From Bacillus sp. FJAT-22090 (lineage in GTDB: Bacteria > Bacillota > Bacilli > Bacillales_A > Planococcaceae): a stretch of 52,571 bases of DNA. Shown piece after piece: positions 1 through 7,938 of this stretch. Position numbers and translations under genes: made by a program. The DNA is taken from assembly GCF_007676755.1 (NCBI RefSeq), contig NZ_VEBK01000019.1, positions 1 through 52,571 of the forward strand. The letters run 5' to 3'. How positions within the stretch are numbered: the first letter of the stretch is position 1; each line of letters starts with the position of its first letter. Under the pieces are notes generated by a model. The model worked only from the letters and a program-made list of their open reading frames with translations. It was not told where the DNA came from and did not search any database.

Positions 1-14
1 CATATAAAAAATAG

Positions 15-50
15 AAAGGGTTTCGAAATACGACCATTTCGAAACCCTTT
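15..50. terminator. Strong hairpin terminator at window edge
   Basis: A perfect 15-bp inverted repeat (15-29 paired with 36-50) with a 6-nt loop. The stem ends in a short A run on one side and a T run on the other, so it could stop transcription in either direction. The gene it serves on the left lies outside the window. Confidence 0.75.
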
Positions 51-64
51 TGTCTACAATCTGT

Positions 65-90
65 AGCGAGTAAGTGACAACTTACTCGCT
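65..90. terminator. Second hairpin after the TetR gene
   Basis: A perfect 11-bp stem (65-75 with 80-90) and a 4-nt loop. No strong T tract follows on either strand. It may back up the hairpin at 15-50, or it may be a processing or protein-binding site. Confidence 0.5.
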
Positions 91-153
91 TCTTTAGGGT
101 AAATCTCTTAGATATATGTAAACTAGGTTATATTGTAAATATATTAACCCTTA

Positions 154-882
154 CTATCTTGCTCTTATATAATCCATAAAAATCTTCTTTATTATAGCTA
201 ACTGATCACTCGGTGCTAAATCATCATTTAAAAAAGGAATTCTTTTAAATAACGAAAGCTTTCTTGAAAATAATCCGAAAGCATTTATCACAGCAGCTAA
301 AACATCTTTGATTGAGTTATCTGATCGAATAGAACCATCTTGCATACCTTCTTCTACTATAATCGATAATACATCCACTATTTTTTTTCGAACTTCAATA
401 TAATCCTGATAATTACCAAGCTCCCCAAGTGAGGTAGAAGCATAACTTTCAAATGCTTCAAGCAATTGAGTGTATTCCAGGTTTTCTGGTTCAACGTCCG
501 AGATGAAATGATCAAATAGCTTTTCAACCTTTTCAAGGCACGTACCATTCATAGAAGCAACCGATTGAAAGACAGATAAATAACCTTCCAATATATTTAC
601 AGCAACAGCTATAATCAAATTATCTTTTTTAGGGAAGTAGCGGAACACTGTTGCAATTCCAATATTCTCTTCATCCGCAATATCCTGCATCGTAGTTTTT
701 TCAAAGCCTTTTCTACTAAAAACTTTCCCTGCAGTCTCAATAATACTCTTCATTCGTTTATTTTTTCCTTCTTTTCTTTCTTGTTCCCATCTACTTTGAG
801 GTTTCACATGTACAGCTCCCATTCCAACGTCATTACTGTTAACGATGCTATCAAATAACCCTAGAATCGTCAATTTGGTCAC
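154..882 (-). CDS. TetR/AcrR family transcriptional regulator
   Basis: This is a DNA-binding repressor of the TetR family. The N-terminal helix-turn-helix lies at about residues 44-90, with the typical stretch TTMQDIADEENIGIATVFRY. The remaining, mostly helical part is the ligand-binding and dimer domain. The start is uncertain. The open frame reaches a GTG at 882, but AGGTGA at 884-879 fits a TTG at 873 better, and an ATG at 822 would give a more usual length. It is transcribed divergently from the SDR gene at 988. A palindrome at 927-940 lies between them, so it probably represses itself and that gene. The ligand cannot be told from sequence. Confidence 0.85.
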   Translation of the reverse strand: MTKLTILGLFDSIVNSNDVGMGAVHVKPQSRWEQERKEGKNKRMKSIIETAGKVFSRKGFEKTTMQDIADEENIGIATVFRYFPKKDNLIIAVAVNILEGYLSVFQSVASMNGTCLEKVEKLFDHFISDVEPENLEYTQLLEAFESYASTSLGELGNYQDYIEVRKKIVDVLSIIVEEGMQDGSIRSDNSIKDVLAAVINAFGLFSRKLSLFKRIPFLNDDLAPSDQLAIIKKIFMDYIRAR

Positions 883-923
883 CTATAAGCTAATTAATTG
901 TCGTTTATGAAAACTAGAATTAT

Positions 924-957
924 ACTATCACTATAGTGATGATAGTCGTACTATCAC
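924..957. promoter_or_regulatory. Putative TetR operator in the divergent promoter region
   Basis: A perfect 14-nt palindrome, ATCACTATAGTGAT, lies at 927-940. The half-site ACTATCAC occurs at 924-931 and again as a direct copy at 950-957. The site is 31 nt upstream of the SDR RBS and between the two divergent genes, where a local TetR repressor would bind. Confidence 0.6.
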
Positions 958-987
958 TAATAAAATATATGATGGGGAGAGATTTAG

Positions 988-1743
988 ATGTCACGATTAA
1001 AAAACAAAGTAGCAATCATTACAGGAGCAGCAAGTGGACAGGGCGCAGAAGAAGCAAGATTATTTGCCCGTGAAGGAGCAAAAGTAATAGCAACAGACGT
1101 ACAATTTGATTTATTAGAGACAGTTGTGAAAGAGATTAAGACAAATGGTGGGGACGCTATCGCTATAAAACATAACGTAACATCGGCAGACGACTGGAAA
1201 GTGGTTGTCGAAACAGCAGTGAAGGAATTTGGAAAAGTTGATATTCTTGTAAATAATGCAGGAATTACTGGTTTAATTACTCAGACGATTGAAGATTTAG
1301 ATGAAGATACTTGGGATAAAATCCTTGATATAAATACAAAAGGTCCATACCTAGGCATCAAAGCCGTCCTTCCAGAAATGAAAAAAGCAGGCGGTGGTAG
1401 TATTGTTAATATTTCTTCACTTTCAGGTATTAACGGAGTAGGTAATGCCGCTTATAACAGTTCAAAAGGTGGACTTAGACTTTTAACAAAAAATGTGGCA
1501 CTCGATTATGGAAAACATAATATTCGAGTTAACTCCGTGCATCCTGGTACAATCGAAACTCCAATGATTGAGATGTTTACTAGCAATAAAGAAGTAAGGG
1601 AAATGACACTAGCTGGCATCCCTTTAAATGTACTTGGTCAAACTTCAGATATCGCATACGGAGTTCTATATTTAGCTTCTGATGAGTCTAAATTTGTTAC
1701 TGGAATTGAATTAATTATAGATGGTGGATCTATTTTACACTAA
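988..1743 (+). CDS. SDR family oxidoreductase
   Basis: This is a classical short-chain dehydrogenase/reductase of 251 residues, the usual length. The nucleotide-binding motif TGAASGQG is at residues 12-19. Asp37 at the end of beta-2 suggests NAD(H) preference. NNAG is at 89-92, and the catalytic residues are Asn115, Ser143/144, Tyr156 and Lys160. It would oxidise an alcohol or reduce a ketone in the cytoplasm; the substrate is not visible. GGGGAGA at 974-980 is a strong RBS for this ATG. It faces a divergent TetR gene across a palindromic operator and is probably induced by that regulator's ligand. A paralogue lies at 7939-8685. Confidence 0.93.
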   Translation: MSRLKNKVAIITGAASGQGAEEARLFAREGAKVIATDVQFDLLETVVKEIKTNGGDAIAIKHNVTSADDWKVVVETAVKEFGKVDILVNNAGITGLITQTIEDLDEDTWDKILDINTKGPYLGIKAVLPEMKKAGGGSIVNISSLSGINGVGNAAYNSSKGGLRLLTKNVALDYGKHNIRVNSVHPGTIETPMIEMFTSNKEVREMTLAGIPLNVLGQTSDIAYGVLYLASDESKFVTGIELIIDGGSILH

Positions 1744-1765
1744 TTTTTTAACATAATATTGCTGT

Positions 1766-1808
1766 AATCAAAAAGCGAAGGGAATTGAATCCCTTCGCCT
1801 TTTGATTA
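1766..1808. terminator. Bidirectional terminator between SDR and yhgE-like gene
   Basis: A stem of about 17 bp (AATCAAAA-GCGAAGGGA paired with its near-complement) with A-rich and T-rich flanks. It sits between convergent genes and can serve both. Confidence 0.8.
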
Positions 1809-1827
1809 TTATAATGCCGATTAAGTT

Positions 1828-3831
1828 TTAAGAAATTGAATTTTGAACTGGTGTTTCCCGATGCTGAATATGACTTGCCACCCAAGCGATGATTCCAGCC
1901 ACAACAAGATAAGCTCCTAAAATAAATAATTGGTTTTGCAACTCATGCCAATTACCTAAAGAAATTACCTCTTGAAGGCTTTTGAGTGAATGAGCCATAG
2001 GCATCCATTGTCCTATCGTACCTAATATAGGATTCTGAAGTTCCATTGGAAATGTTCCGCCACAAGTTGCCAGCTGGAACACGAGAAAGGTAACAGCTAA
2101 AAACTTTCCAACTAATCCAAATACAGTTATCAGCATCAATATAAATGTCATAAAGGTTAGTGATACAACGATAGTTGAGAGTGCAAACAGTGGAATACTT
2201 GCCACTTCCAGCTTAAATACACTTAGAATAATGATATCTACAATAATCGCCTGAACAAACCCAATCGTATACACCAATCCTAGTTTATTGACCAAATGTT
2301 GGCTTCCATTTACAAGCGGCTCTTTTCTTCTTCCAAGAGGAAGGATGTTTGATGCCATAATACCACCTACGAAAAGAGCAAGTGACAAGAAGTAAGGAGC
2401 GATACCTGATCCATAGTTGGGCACATTGGTAATATTCTTCTGTTCCAATATTACTGGTTCAGAAAATTTATTAGACAATGAATCACTGATTTTGACGCTG
2501 GATGTTTTATCTGCCGCATCTTTTAGTTTAGAAGAAAGAGTATTTGCCCCATCAGACAGCTGGCCCAGTCCGTCCATAATTTTCTCTGTGCCTATTTTAA
2601 GCGGTTTTGTACCATTCGCTACTTTGTTTAATGCATTGTTTAGCGAAGTATACCCTTCACCCCATTCTCCAAAGCCATTGTTGAATTTTTCTGCACCCGA
2701 TGCTAACTCTTTAGCCCCCGTTGCTGCCTCGCCAAGCTTAATAGAAAATTTGTCTAAACCAGAATTTATACTTTCCTGTCCAGCAGCTACCTTCTGTGCT
2801 CCCTGTGAAAGCTGATTTTGCCCTGCCTGAAGCTGCCCAGTGGTTTCCGCTAGCCCATTGGCAATTGCTTGGAGCTTTTGAAATTCTGGATCTTCTCCCA
2901 CTTCAGAATGCGACTTACTGTATGCGTTTAATTGGTCCTGAAGAAGTTTCGCGGCTTCAGTTGCCTTTGTTTGTCCTTCAAGCAGTTTTTCATTGTTGGA
3001 AGACCATTGCTTTACCCCAGCAGTAACTTGCTCTTCACCTATTTTAAGCGTATCAAGTCCACCTGAGAGCTTTCCCATACCTTCTGCTAGTGAAGAAGAA
3101 CCCTTTTTCAATTCAACTGCACCCGAAGATAGAGACTGCTCTCCATTTAGAAGCTTATTGCTGCCTGCTGTCAATTGATTCATTCCTTGATCAAGTTGGC
3201 TATATCCATCATTCAGCTTAGCCATAGCATTTTTGGCATCATTACTTCCCTGATGAAGCACATTAGCTCCATCACCTGCTGCCTTTAAACCCTTTGCCAG
3301 TTCACTGAATTTAGTAAAAATCCCATCTGCATAAGTTTTTGTAATACTTTTTGAAACCTTTGTGTTTATTTTTTCTACTGCAGTTGAACTGATTTGAGAA
3401 GCAACAAAGTTACTTCCCGGATTCGTCTTCGAGATAAGTTTTGCGGGAATCGGATGGTCATCCGTTAATGTACTAATATTTTTTGAAAACTCTTTTGGGA
3501 TTGTAAGTACCATATAATAGTCTCCATCTTTTAATCCCTTATTGGCTTTTTCCTCCGAAACAAAGTGGAAGTTTAGTTCCTTATTTTCCTTTAGTTCATC
3601 AACAAAATCTTTCCCTGCTTCGATTGGATCATTACCCATTAAAGCCCCTTCATCTTGGTTAACAATTGCTACGGGCAGGTTATCTAATTTACCATATGGG
3701 TTCCAATATCCTGCTAAAAAGAAACCCACATAGATTAAAGGTACAAGTATTAGAAATATTAAAGCTATGCGTCCATGGGGATTTTTCCACATTGCCATGA
3801 AATCACGCTTAATCAGCTGTAAACCTTTCAA
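1828..3831 (-). CDS. YhgE/Pip family membrane protein
   Basis: This 667-residue membrane protein has the YhgE/Pip (phage infection protein) architecture. One N-terminal membrane helix is at about residues 20-42. A long extracytoplasmic segment follows, made of repeated Gly/Leu heptad-like units (LxxGxxxL) at about 180-440. A C-terminal block of about five membrane helices (about 478-660) resembles ABC-2 transporter permeases. B. subtilis YhgE is a longer relative. The start is TTG with GGAAG 7 nt upstream. Relatives include phage-receptor-like proteins and the EsaA component of type VII secretion; no ESX genes are nearby. It is divergent from a LysR gene that may control it. The function is unproven. 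Confidence 0.85.
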   Translation of the reverse strand: MKGLQLIKRDFMAMWKNPHGRIALIFLILVPLIYVGFFLAGYWNPYGKLDNLPVAIVNQDEGALMGNDPIEAGKDFVDELKENKELNFHFVSEEKANKGLKDGDYYMVLTIPKEFSKNISTLTDDHPIPAKLISKTNPGSNFVASQISSTAVEKINTKVSKSITKTYADGIFTKFSELAKGLKAAGDGANVLHQGSNDAKNAMAKLNDGYSQLDQGMNQLTAGSNKLLNGEQSLSSGAVELKKGSSSLAEGMGKLSGGLDTLKIGEEQVTAGVKQWSSNNEKLLEGQTKATEAAKLLQDQLNAYSKSHSEVGEDPEFQKLQAIANGLAETTGQLQAGQNQLSQGAQKVAAGQESINSGLDKFSIKLGEAATGAKELASGAEKFNNGFGEWGEGYTSLNNALNKVANGTKPLKIGTEKIMDGLGQLSDGANTLSSKLKDAADKTSSVKISDSLSNKFSEPVILEQKNITNVPNYGSGIAPYFLSLALFVGGIMASNILPLGRRKEPLVNGSQHLVNKLGLVYTIGFVQAIIVDIIILSVFKLEVASIPLFALSTIVVSLTFMTFILMLITVFGLVGKFLAVTFLVFQLATCGGTFPMELQNPILGTIGQWMPMAHSLKSLQEVISLGNWHELQNQLFILGAYLVVAGIIAWVASHIQHRETPVQNSIS

Positions 3832-3885
3832 TCAATCACTTCCTTCATTATTTTCACATCTTATCTATAGTAGTTATTTTTCTGC

Positions 3886-3904
3886 ATAATGTATAATACA
3901 TAAT
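3886..3904. promoter_or_regulatory. Candidate LysR-type operator
   Basis: An interrupted palindrome, ATAATGTATAATACATAAT, with core ATGTAT/ATACAT around one central base. T3890 and A3902 give the T-N11-A pattern typical of LysR-family sites. It lies between the divergent yhgE-like and lysR genes, as expected for autoregulation. Confidence 0.5.
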
Positions 3905-3953
3905 TATCTATGGAATAATAGCTTTTAGTCTATCCGGGAAAGGATTGCTTTAT

Positions 3954-4859
3954 ATGGAACTCTTACAGCTTCATTATTTTCGCACAGTCGCAAAGCTAGA
4001 GCATATTACAAAAGCTGCTCAACAGCTGCAAATAGCCCAGCCCTCCCTAAGCAAAACGATTTCTAGGCTAGAAGAAGATTTAGGTGTGCCGTTATTCACC
4101 AGAGAACATCGTCAAATTAAATTAAATGAGTTTGGCAAAGTTTTTTTAAAACGAATAGACAAGGTTTTTTTGGAGTTAAATGAAGGAAAAAGAGAAATTT
4201 TAGAACTAGCCAATCAGCAAGAAAATAAAATTACTCTTGCCGTTACGATCCCGCGTGTTCTTCCGGATCTCCTACAGGCATTCCTAACCAAGTATCCGAA
4301 TGTAAAGTTTCAACAATTTCTTCAGTCTACTTCTTCCATGCAAGTACAACTAGCCGAAGGAAAAATAGATTATTGTATTTCTTCAGTTCCCATAAAGAGT
4401 CCCGATATCATCTGGGAGCCACTAATAACCGAAGAAGTTTATCTTATCGTTCCCCCTGGCCATCCTTTTTCTGGGCGAGATACAATTAGATTGGCAGAAG
4501 CAAAAAATGAATCATTCATCAACATGCATACTGGCTACGGATTCCGAAATCTTACCGATCAGTTTTGTCAGGAAGCTGGCTTCGAGCCTCATATAGCCTT
4601 TGAAGGGGATGATTCAACAGTTATTGGGGATTTGGTAAGACAGGGATTAGGTATTGCTTTTGTTCCGGAAATTACATTGCTTCATCAGTTAAACCAGTTT
4701 CCACACAGTCTTCGTATTACAGAGCCGAATTGCCTGAGAACAATTGGGATAGCCTGGTCAAAAGATAGACATCTGTCGGAGACTGCCCAGCAATTCAGGC
4801 AGTTTGTAAAAGAATACTTTAAAGCTCTATCTACTAAGCTCAATAAAAATAATGGATAG
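3954..4859 (+). CDS. LysR family transcriptional regulator
   Basis: This is a LysR-type regulator of 301 residues, the family's normal size. The winged helix-turn-helix spans residues 1-60, with the typical run ITKAAQQLQIAQPSLSKTIS followed by LEEDLGVPLF. A periplasmic-binding-like effector domain occupies about 90-290. A TTG lies 9 nt upstream in frame, but GGGAAAGGA ends directly before it and is correctly spaced for this ATG. It is transcribed away from the yhgE-like gene across a T-N11-A palindrome, so it probably controls that gene and itself. The co-inducer is unknown. Confidence 0.9.
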   Translation: MELLQLHYFRTVAKLEHITKAAQQLQIAQPSLSKTISRLEEDLGVPLFTREHRQIKLNEFGKVFLKRIDKVFLELNEGKREILELANQQENKITLAVTIPRVLPDLLQAFLTKYPNVKFQQFLQSTSSMQVQLAEGKIDYCISSVPIKSPDIIWEPLITEEVYLIVPPGHPFSGRDTIRLAEAKNESFINMHTGYGFRNLTDQFCQEAGFEPHIAFEGDDSTVIGDLVRQGLGIAFVPEITLLHQLNQFPHSLRITEPNCLRTIGIAWSKDRHLSETAQQFRQFVKEYFKALSTKLNKNNG

Positions 4860-4915
4860 CGTAAATAAACCTCTCATATTTTTTTAAAAATTTCCTATCA
4901 GTTACACTAAAAAAA

Positions 4916-4956
4916 GGAGAAGAGAAATATCATCCAGATAACCCCTCTCCTCCCTT
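4916..4956. terminator. Weak imperfect hairpin between convergent regulators
   Basis: A purine-rich stretch is followed by a complementary CT-rich stretch (about 10 of 13 pairs), between the ends of the LysR and WYL genes. It is a plausible but imperfect bidirectional terminator. Confidence 0.35.
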
Positions 4957-5028
4957 TGTAGTTTATATAAGTGAACTTCCTCTTAATATCAACCAGGCCC
5001 TACATTATTGGATTTTAACTGACTATAC

Positions 5029-5991
5029 TTATTTGCAGAATAAGCATAATCTCTCTTGTAAACCTACTAACACTTCTTTTGGTATTTCCCTGACCTTGAT
5101 ATCGTTTCCTAGGAAAAGCAGCCAATTTGTAATTTCGGTCAATTCTTCGGAATTATTAACATTGATAAAAGTCTTTAAAATGGCTGTCGTTTGGTAAGGA
5201 TTCGTATAGGAAATAGAAATTTTTAAAGGGTGATGTTTTTTGAACTGGGCAATCGCCTTTGGACCTAATTCAATGACAAGATTAACTACTTCTTCCTGCT
5301 TACTTAGTTTTTCTAAAATTTTTTTCTTGCTTAGTCTTTTTTTCGAAGGATATGATTCGACACTGATGAGATTGTCGACAGGAAAAATCCACCTTTCTTC
5401 ATTCTTTAAGTCAAAGCATTCAATCAGCCAAATGCCTTTTTCATGATAAAGGTGCAAAAGATAAATTGCATAAGACTTTATTACCTTCTCTTCATTGGTG
5501 GTAATCAATAAATAGCTATCCAAAAGAAGGATTTGGATGAGTTTTTCTAGCATAGGGTTGGGTAAGTCTGACAGATCAAGTAAGTCGGGATTATAGGGAT
5601 TGGTCCCTTCAAAAAGCAAGATCTGATTTAAAAGAACAAGGTCATCCTGTTGGTTTTCTGAGATGAGTCCTAGTAACTTTTCAGCTAAAGACTGTCGACT
5701 CTTTAGATAAGGAAGTTGTTGATTTCTTGTGGCCATAAAGGCAATAAAAAGAGCTTTAATTTCATTATCGGTAAATCGAACAGTGGGCAGGACAGAATTA
5801 TTCATGACAAAATAACCCCCATCCCTTCCAACTTCTGCGACAAGTGGCATCCCCATGGCTTCAATTTCTCTAATATCTCTAATAGCTGTCGAACGTGAGA
5901 TGTTAAATTCGCGCATGATTTCAGAAATGGTAAAGTGGGCGCGGTTGTTGATATACCTCATAATGATATTAATCCGTTCAACTTTTTTCAT
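5029..5991 (-). CDS. WYL-domain transcriptional regulator (HTH-WYL)
   Basis: This is a 320-residue transcription factor with an N-terminal helix-turn-helix (residues about 1-55, including FNISRSTAIRDIREIEAMG) and a WYL-type ligand-sensing region at about 140-220. The layout is that of YafY/DeoR-like regulators. The ATG has a strong RBS, AGGAGG. It is divergent from a GyrI-like gene and an unrecognised gene (6100-7065) and is their likely regulator. WYL domains bind nucleic acids or small ligands in several phage-defence and DNA-damage regulators. No defence genes are seen here, so the signal is unknown. Confidence 0.85.
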   Translation of the reverse strand: MKKVERINIIMRYINNRAHFTISEIMREFNISRSTAIRDIREIEAMGMPLVAEVGRDGGYFVMNNSVLPTVRFTDNEIKALFIAFMATRNQQLPYLKSRQSLAEKLLGLISENQQDDLVLLNQILLFEGTNPYNPDLLDLSDLPNPMLEKLIQILLLDSYLLITTNEEKVIKSYAIYLLHLYHEKGIWLIECFDLKNEERWIFPVDNLISVESYPSKKRLSKKKILEKLSKQEEVVNLVIELGPKAIAQFKKHHPLKISISYTNPYQTTAILKTFINVNNSEELTEITNWLLFLGNDIKVREIPKEVLVGLQERLCLFCK

Positions 5992-6017
5992 CGGGACCTC
6001 CTAAACAGTATCACTTT

Positions 6018-6045
6018 TTGACATGATTTAAGGCTATTATAAACT
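6018..6045 (+). promoter_or_regulatory. Candidate sigma-A promoter of the GyrI-like operon
   Basis: A consensus -35 TTGACA (6018-6023) is followed 16 nt later by TAAACT (6040-6045), a moderate -10. It sits 55 nt before the start of the GyrI-like gene in the divergent region shared with the WYL regulator. Confidence 0.45.
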
Positions 6046-6099
6046 TATCAAATAAAAAGAAAAACTATTTGGTAAATTAAAAAAAGGAAGGTTTTGAAC

Positions 6100-6579
6100 A
6101 TGACAAATTATAACCTAGAAGAAAAAGAGAGCTTTACCGTTTTAGGAATTGGAACTGAGCTTAAAAGCGATTACACTGACTATGCCGGGATCAATAGGGA
6201 AAAGGCGGACTTTTGGAAGACCGTCAGCCAAGATGGAACACTTGATACTTTAAAAGCCATAGCCAAAAATGATTACATTTTTACTGTAAACGAAGCGGTG
6301 AATAACAAGATGATGCATTATGCTGGGGTCATGACAGAAAAATCGGTACCAGAAGAATCTAGAGTTATCCAATTTCCTAAAGGGGAATACCTTGTTGTAA
6401 AAGGGGAAGCAGAGACGGCTGAAGCGTTGAGTAATATGCTTACTGGTATTGCCTTTGGGCAAGCATTGCCAGAAGCAAAGAATGTTGCCTATGTTGGTGG
6501 ACCAAATGCATCGGTTGAGATGGGACAAAGAAACGGCTTATTTTTTGGTGAAATGTGGATTCCCGTTGTTAGGAAATAA
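6100..6579 (+). CDS. GyrI-like / AraC effector-binding domain protein
   Basis: This stand-alone protein of 159 residues resembles the GyrI-like small-molecule-binding domain (bacterial effector-binding fold), which is otherwise fused to AraC and MerR regulators. Features include the early strand FTVLGIGTEL, the central FPKGEYLVVKGEAE, and the C-terminal GLFFGEMWIPV typical of the fold. An in-frame TTG at 6094 is less likely than this ATG, because AGGAAGG lies 8 nt before the ATG. It is followed 21 nt later by an unknown gene, and the two look co-transcribed. It is probably a ligand-binding accessory controlled by the divergent WYL regulator. The ligand is unknown. Confidence 0.75.
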   Translation: MTNYNLEEKESFTVLGIGTELKSDYTDYAGINREKADFWKTVSQDGTLDTLKAIAKNDYIFTVNEAVNNKMMHYAGVMTEKSVPEESRVIQFPKGEYLVVKGEAETAEALSNMLTGIAFGQALPEAKNVAYVGGPNASVEMGQRNGLFFGEMWIPVVRK

Positions 6580-6600
6580 GTGATAAAAGGAGAGGTGTAA

Positions 6601-7065
6601 ATGTCTTATATCGTTGATTTTAAAAATGTGTCTACGTTTGGCTTAGAGTCTTCACCGGTAGTAGAAGCACTTGCTGGTTTACGAGCTAATGAAGCCCGTT
6701 ACTTTATGAACAAATATAAACATGAATTTACGGTTGTGCCCGCTAGCGAGTCCCGCGATACTCTTGATTATGTGAACCGAATATTGAAAGAAGAACGAGA
6801 TATTGAGTTCGCGGCCAAACCTTTAGAAACTTCCCATTTTCAAGTGGAAAATATCCAGTTTTCCTACGTCTTTTATGAGGATGGTCTTGCACTCAATGTC
6901 ATGTACACGGTTGATGACCCTAAGAAACGGGCAGTTGGTTTTAAACTATCCGAGGGGATGGAGATACCGAAGGAGTTAGAAGGAAAGTTTAAATTTGCTA
7001 GGCAGAAGTCTAAACTAGCTGGAACAATTCGGGGCTCGTTCTTTGTGATTAAAAAAGAATATTAA
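6601..7065 (+). CDS. Protein of unknown function (154 aa)
   Basis: I do not recognise this family. The product is 154 residues, with no signal peptide, membrane segment, zinc motif or nucleotide-binding motif. It appears to be a compact alpha/beta cytoplasmic protein: an N-terminal helical part, then strands from about 75 (FQVENIQFSYVFYEDGLALN) and a basic C-terminus. The RBS AAAGGAGAGG is excellent. It lies 21 nt after the GyrI-like gene and ends at a clear terminator (7075-7115), so the two form one transcript. The function may concern the signal sensed by the WYL regulator or the GyrI-like protein; this is inference. Confidence 0.7.
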   Translation: MSYIVDFKNVSTFGLESSPVVEALAGLRANEARYFMNKYKHEFTVVPASESRDTLDYVNRILKEERDIEFAAKPLETSHFQVENIQFSYVFYEDGLALNVMYTVDDPKKRAVGFKLSEGMEIPKELEGKFKFARQKSKLAGTIRGSFFVIKKEY

Positions 7066-7074
7066 AATAAGCAA

Positions 7075-7115
7075 AACAGCACCTCTCCTGAAATTAGAAG
7101 GTGCTGTTATTTTTT
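7075..7115 (+). terminator. Rho-independent terminator
   Basis: A perfect 10-bp stem (AACAGCACCT, 7075-7084, with 7099-7108) followed by ATTTTTT. It ends the GyrI-like/unknown operon. Confidence 0.85.
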
Positions 7116-7253
7116 CTCAAAAACCTCACTTACTGGTTAAGTAAATTCTATAACAAGGAGTTTCTTATTACTTAGTTTCCTTTCCATCTATAGCGACAGA
7201 TGATAAACTGAATAAGAATTTTATATAAAGTTTTTTCGTAAAGGAAAGATTTC

Positions 7254-7871
7254 ATGCCAACAATAAAAAAGGATCCACGCGCAGTTCGAACGCAAAGTTT
7301 ATTGAAACGTGCTTTTATAGAACTGATGGAAGAAAGGGAATTTGAACAAATCACTGTTTCTGAGATCTCAGAACGTGCAACTGTGAAACGAGTTACATTC
7401 TACCTTCATTATAAAGATAAAAATGATCTGATGAATCAATGTATTGATGAGATCTTAAATGATTTACATGAAAAGGTGAACAAACAAGTATCATTTCTAG
7501 GTAATTTTGATTTTCTAGAAGAACAGCCTCATCCTAGTTTCGTTCAATTGTTTCATCAAATAGGTGAAAATTATCCTTTTTACAAAGCATTACTTGTAAC
7601 CAATCGCATTCCATCTTTAACCTCGGGATTGTTAGACTTTATTCATGAGTTTGTTTCTGAAGGAATTAATCAAATTGAACCTAACGATCAAAATCTTACG
7701 GCCAATCGGGAATTAATTATTAAATATGTGGAATCTGCATTTTTAGAAGTAATCATTTGGTGGATAGAAAAGGGTATGCACTTATCTGAGAATGAGATGG
7801 CCTTTCAATTAATGAATCTATCCATTAAAGGACCTTATATTCATAATCCGTTGAAAGACAAATCTGAATAG
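7254..7871 (+). CDS. TetR/AcrR family transcriptional regulator
   Basis: This TetR-type regulator has 205 residues. The helix-turn-helix is near residues 12-60, with ITVSEISERATVKRVTFYLH. The motif order and C-terminal region resemble the TetR subgroup that accompanies oxidoreductases and efflux genes in Firmicutes. AAGGAAAG at 7241-7248 sets the ATG. The gene converges on the SDR at 7939-8685 across a shared terminator. The SDR promoter region holds a short palindrome (8833-8842) that could be a target for this or the other TetR protein. The ligand is unknown. Confidence 0.85.
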   Translation: MPTIKKDPRAVRTQSLLKRAFIELMEEREFEQITVSEISERATVKRVTFYLHYKDKNDLMNQCIDEILNDLHEKVNKQVSFLGNFDFLEEQPHPSFVQLFHQIGENYPFYKALLVTNRIPSLTSGLLDFIHEFVSEGINQIEPNDQNLTANRELIIKYVESAFLEVIIWWIEKGMHLSENEMAFQLMNLSIKGPYIHNPLKDKSE

Positions 7872-7894
7872 CTTTTGCACAAAATTCTTACATG

Positions 7895-7928
7895 AAAAAT
7901 CCTCCCATAAAATTGAGAGGATTTTTTT
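7895..7928. terminator. Bidirectional terminator between TetR and SDR genes
   Basis: A 10-bp stem (AAAAATCCTC with GAGGATTTTT), an A run before it and a run of eight or more T after it. It lies between convergent genes. Confidence 0.85.
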
Positions 7929-7938
7929 TAAATAATCA

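Noticed and set aside
2417-3178. Three plus-strand frames opposite the yhgE-like gene
   Set aside because: They are antisense to the repeat region of a long, well-formed gene, lack RBSs and have compositions expected for the complement of a Gly/Leu/Ser-rich coding region.
1828-3831. Prophage, because YhgE/Pip is called phage infection protein
   Set aside because: No integrase, capsid, tail, lysis or attachment sequences are nearby. The name refers to a phage receptor role in lactococci.
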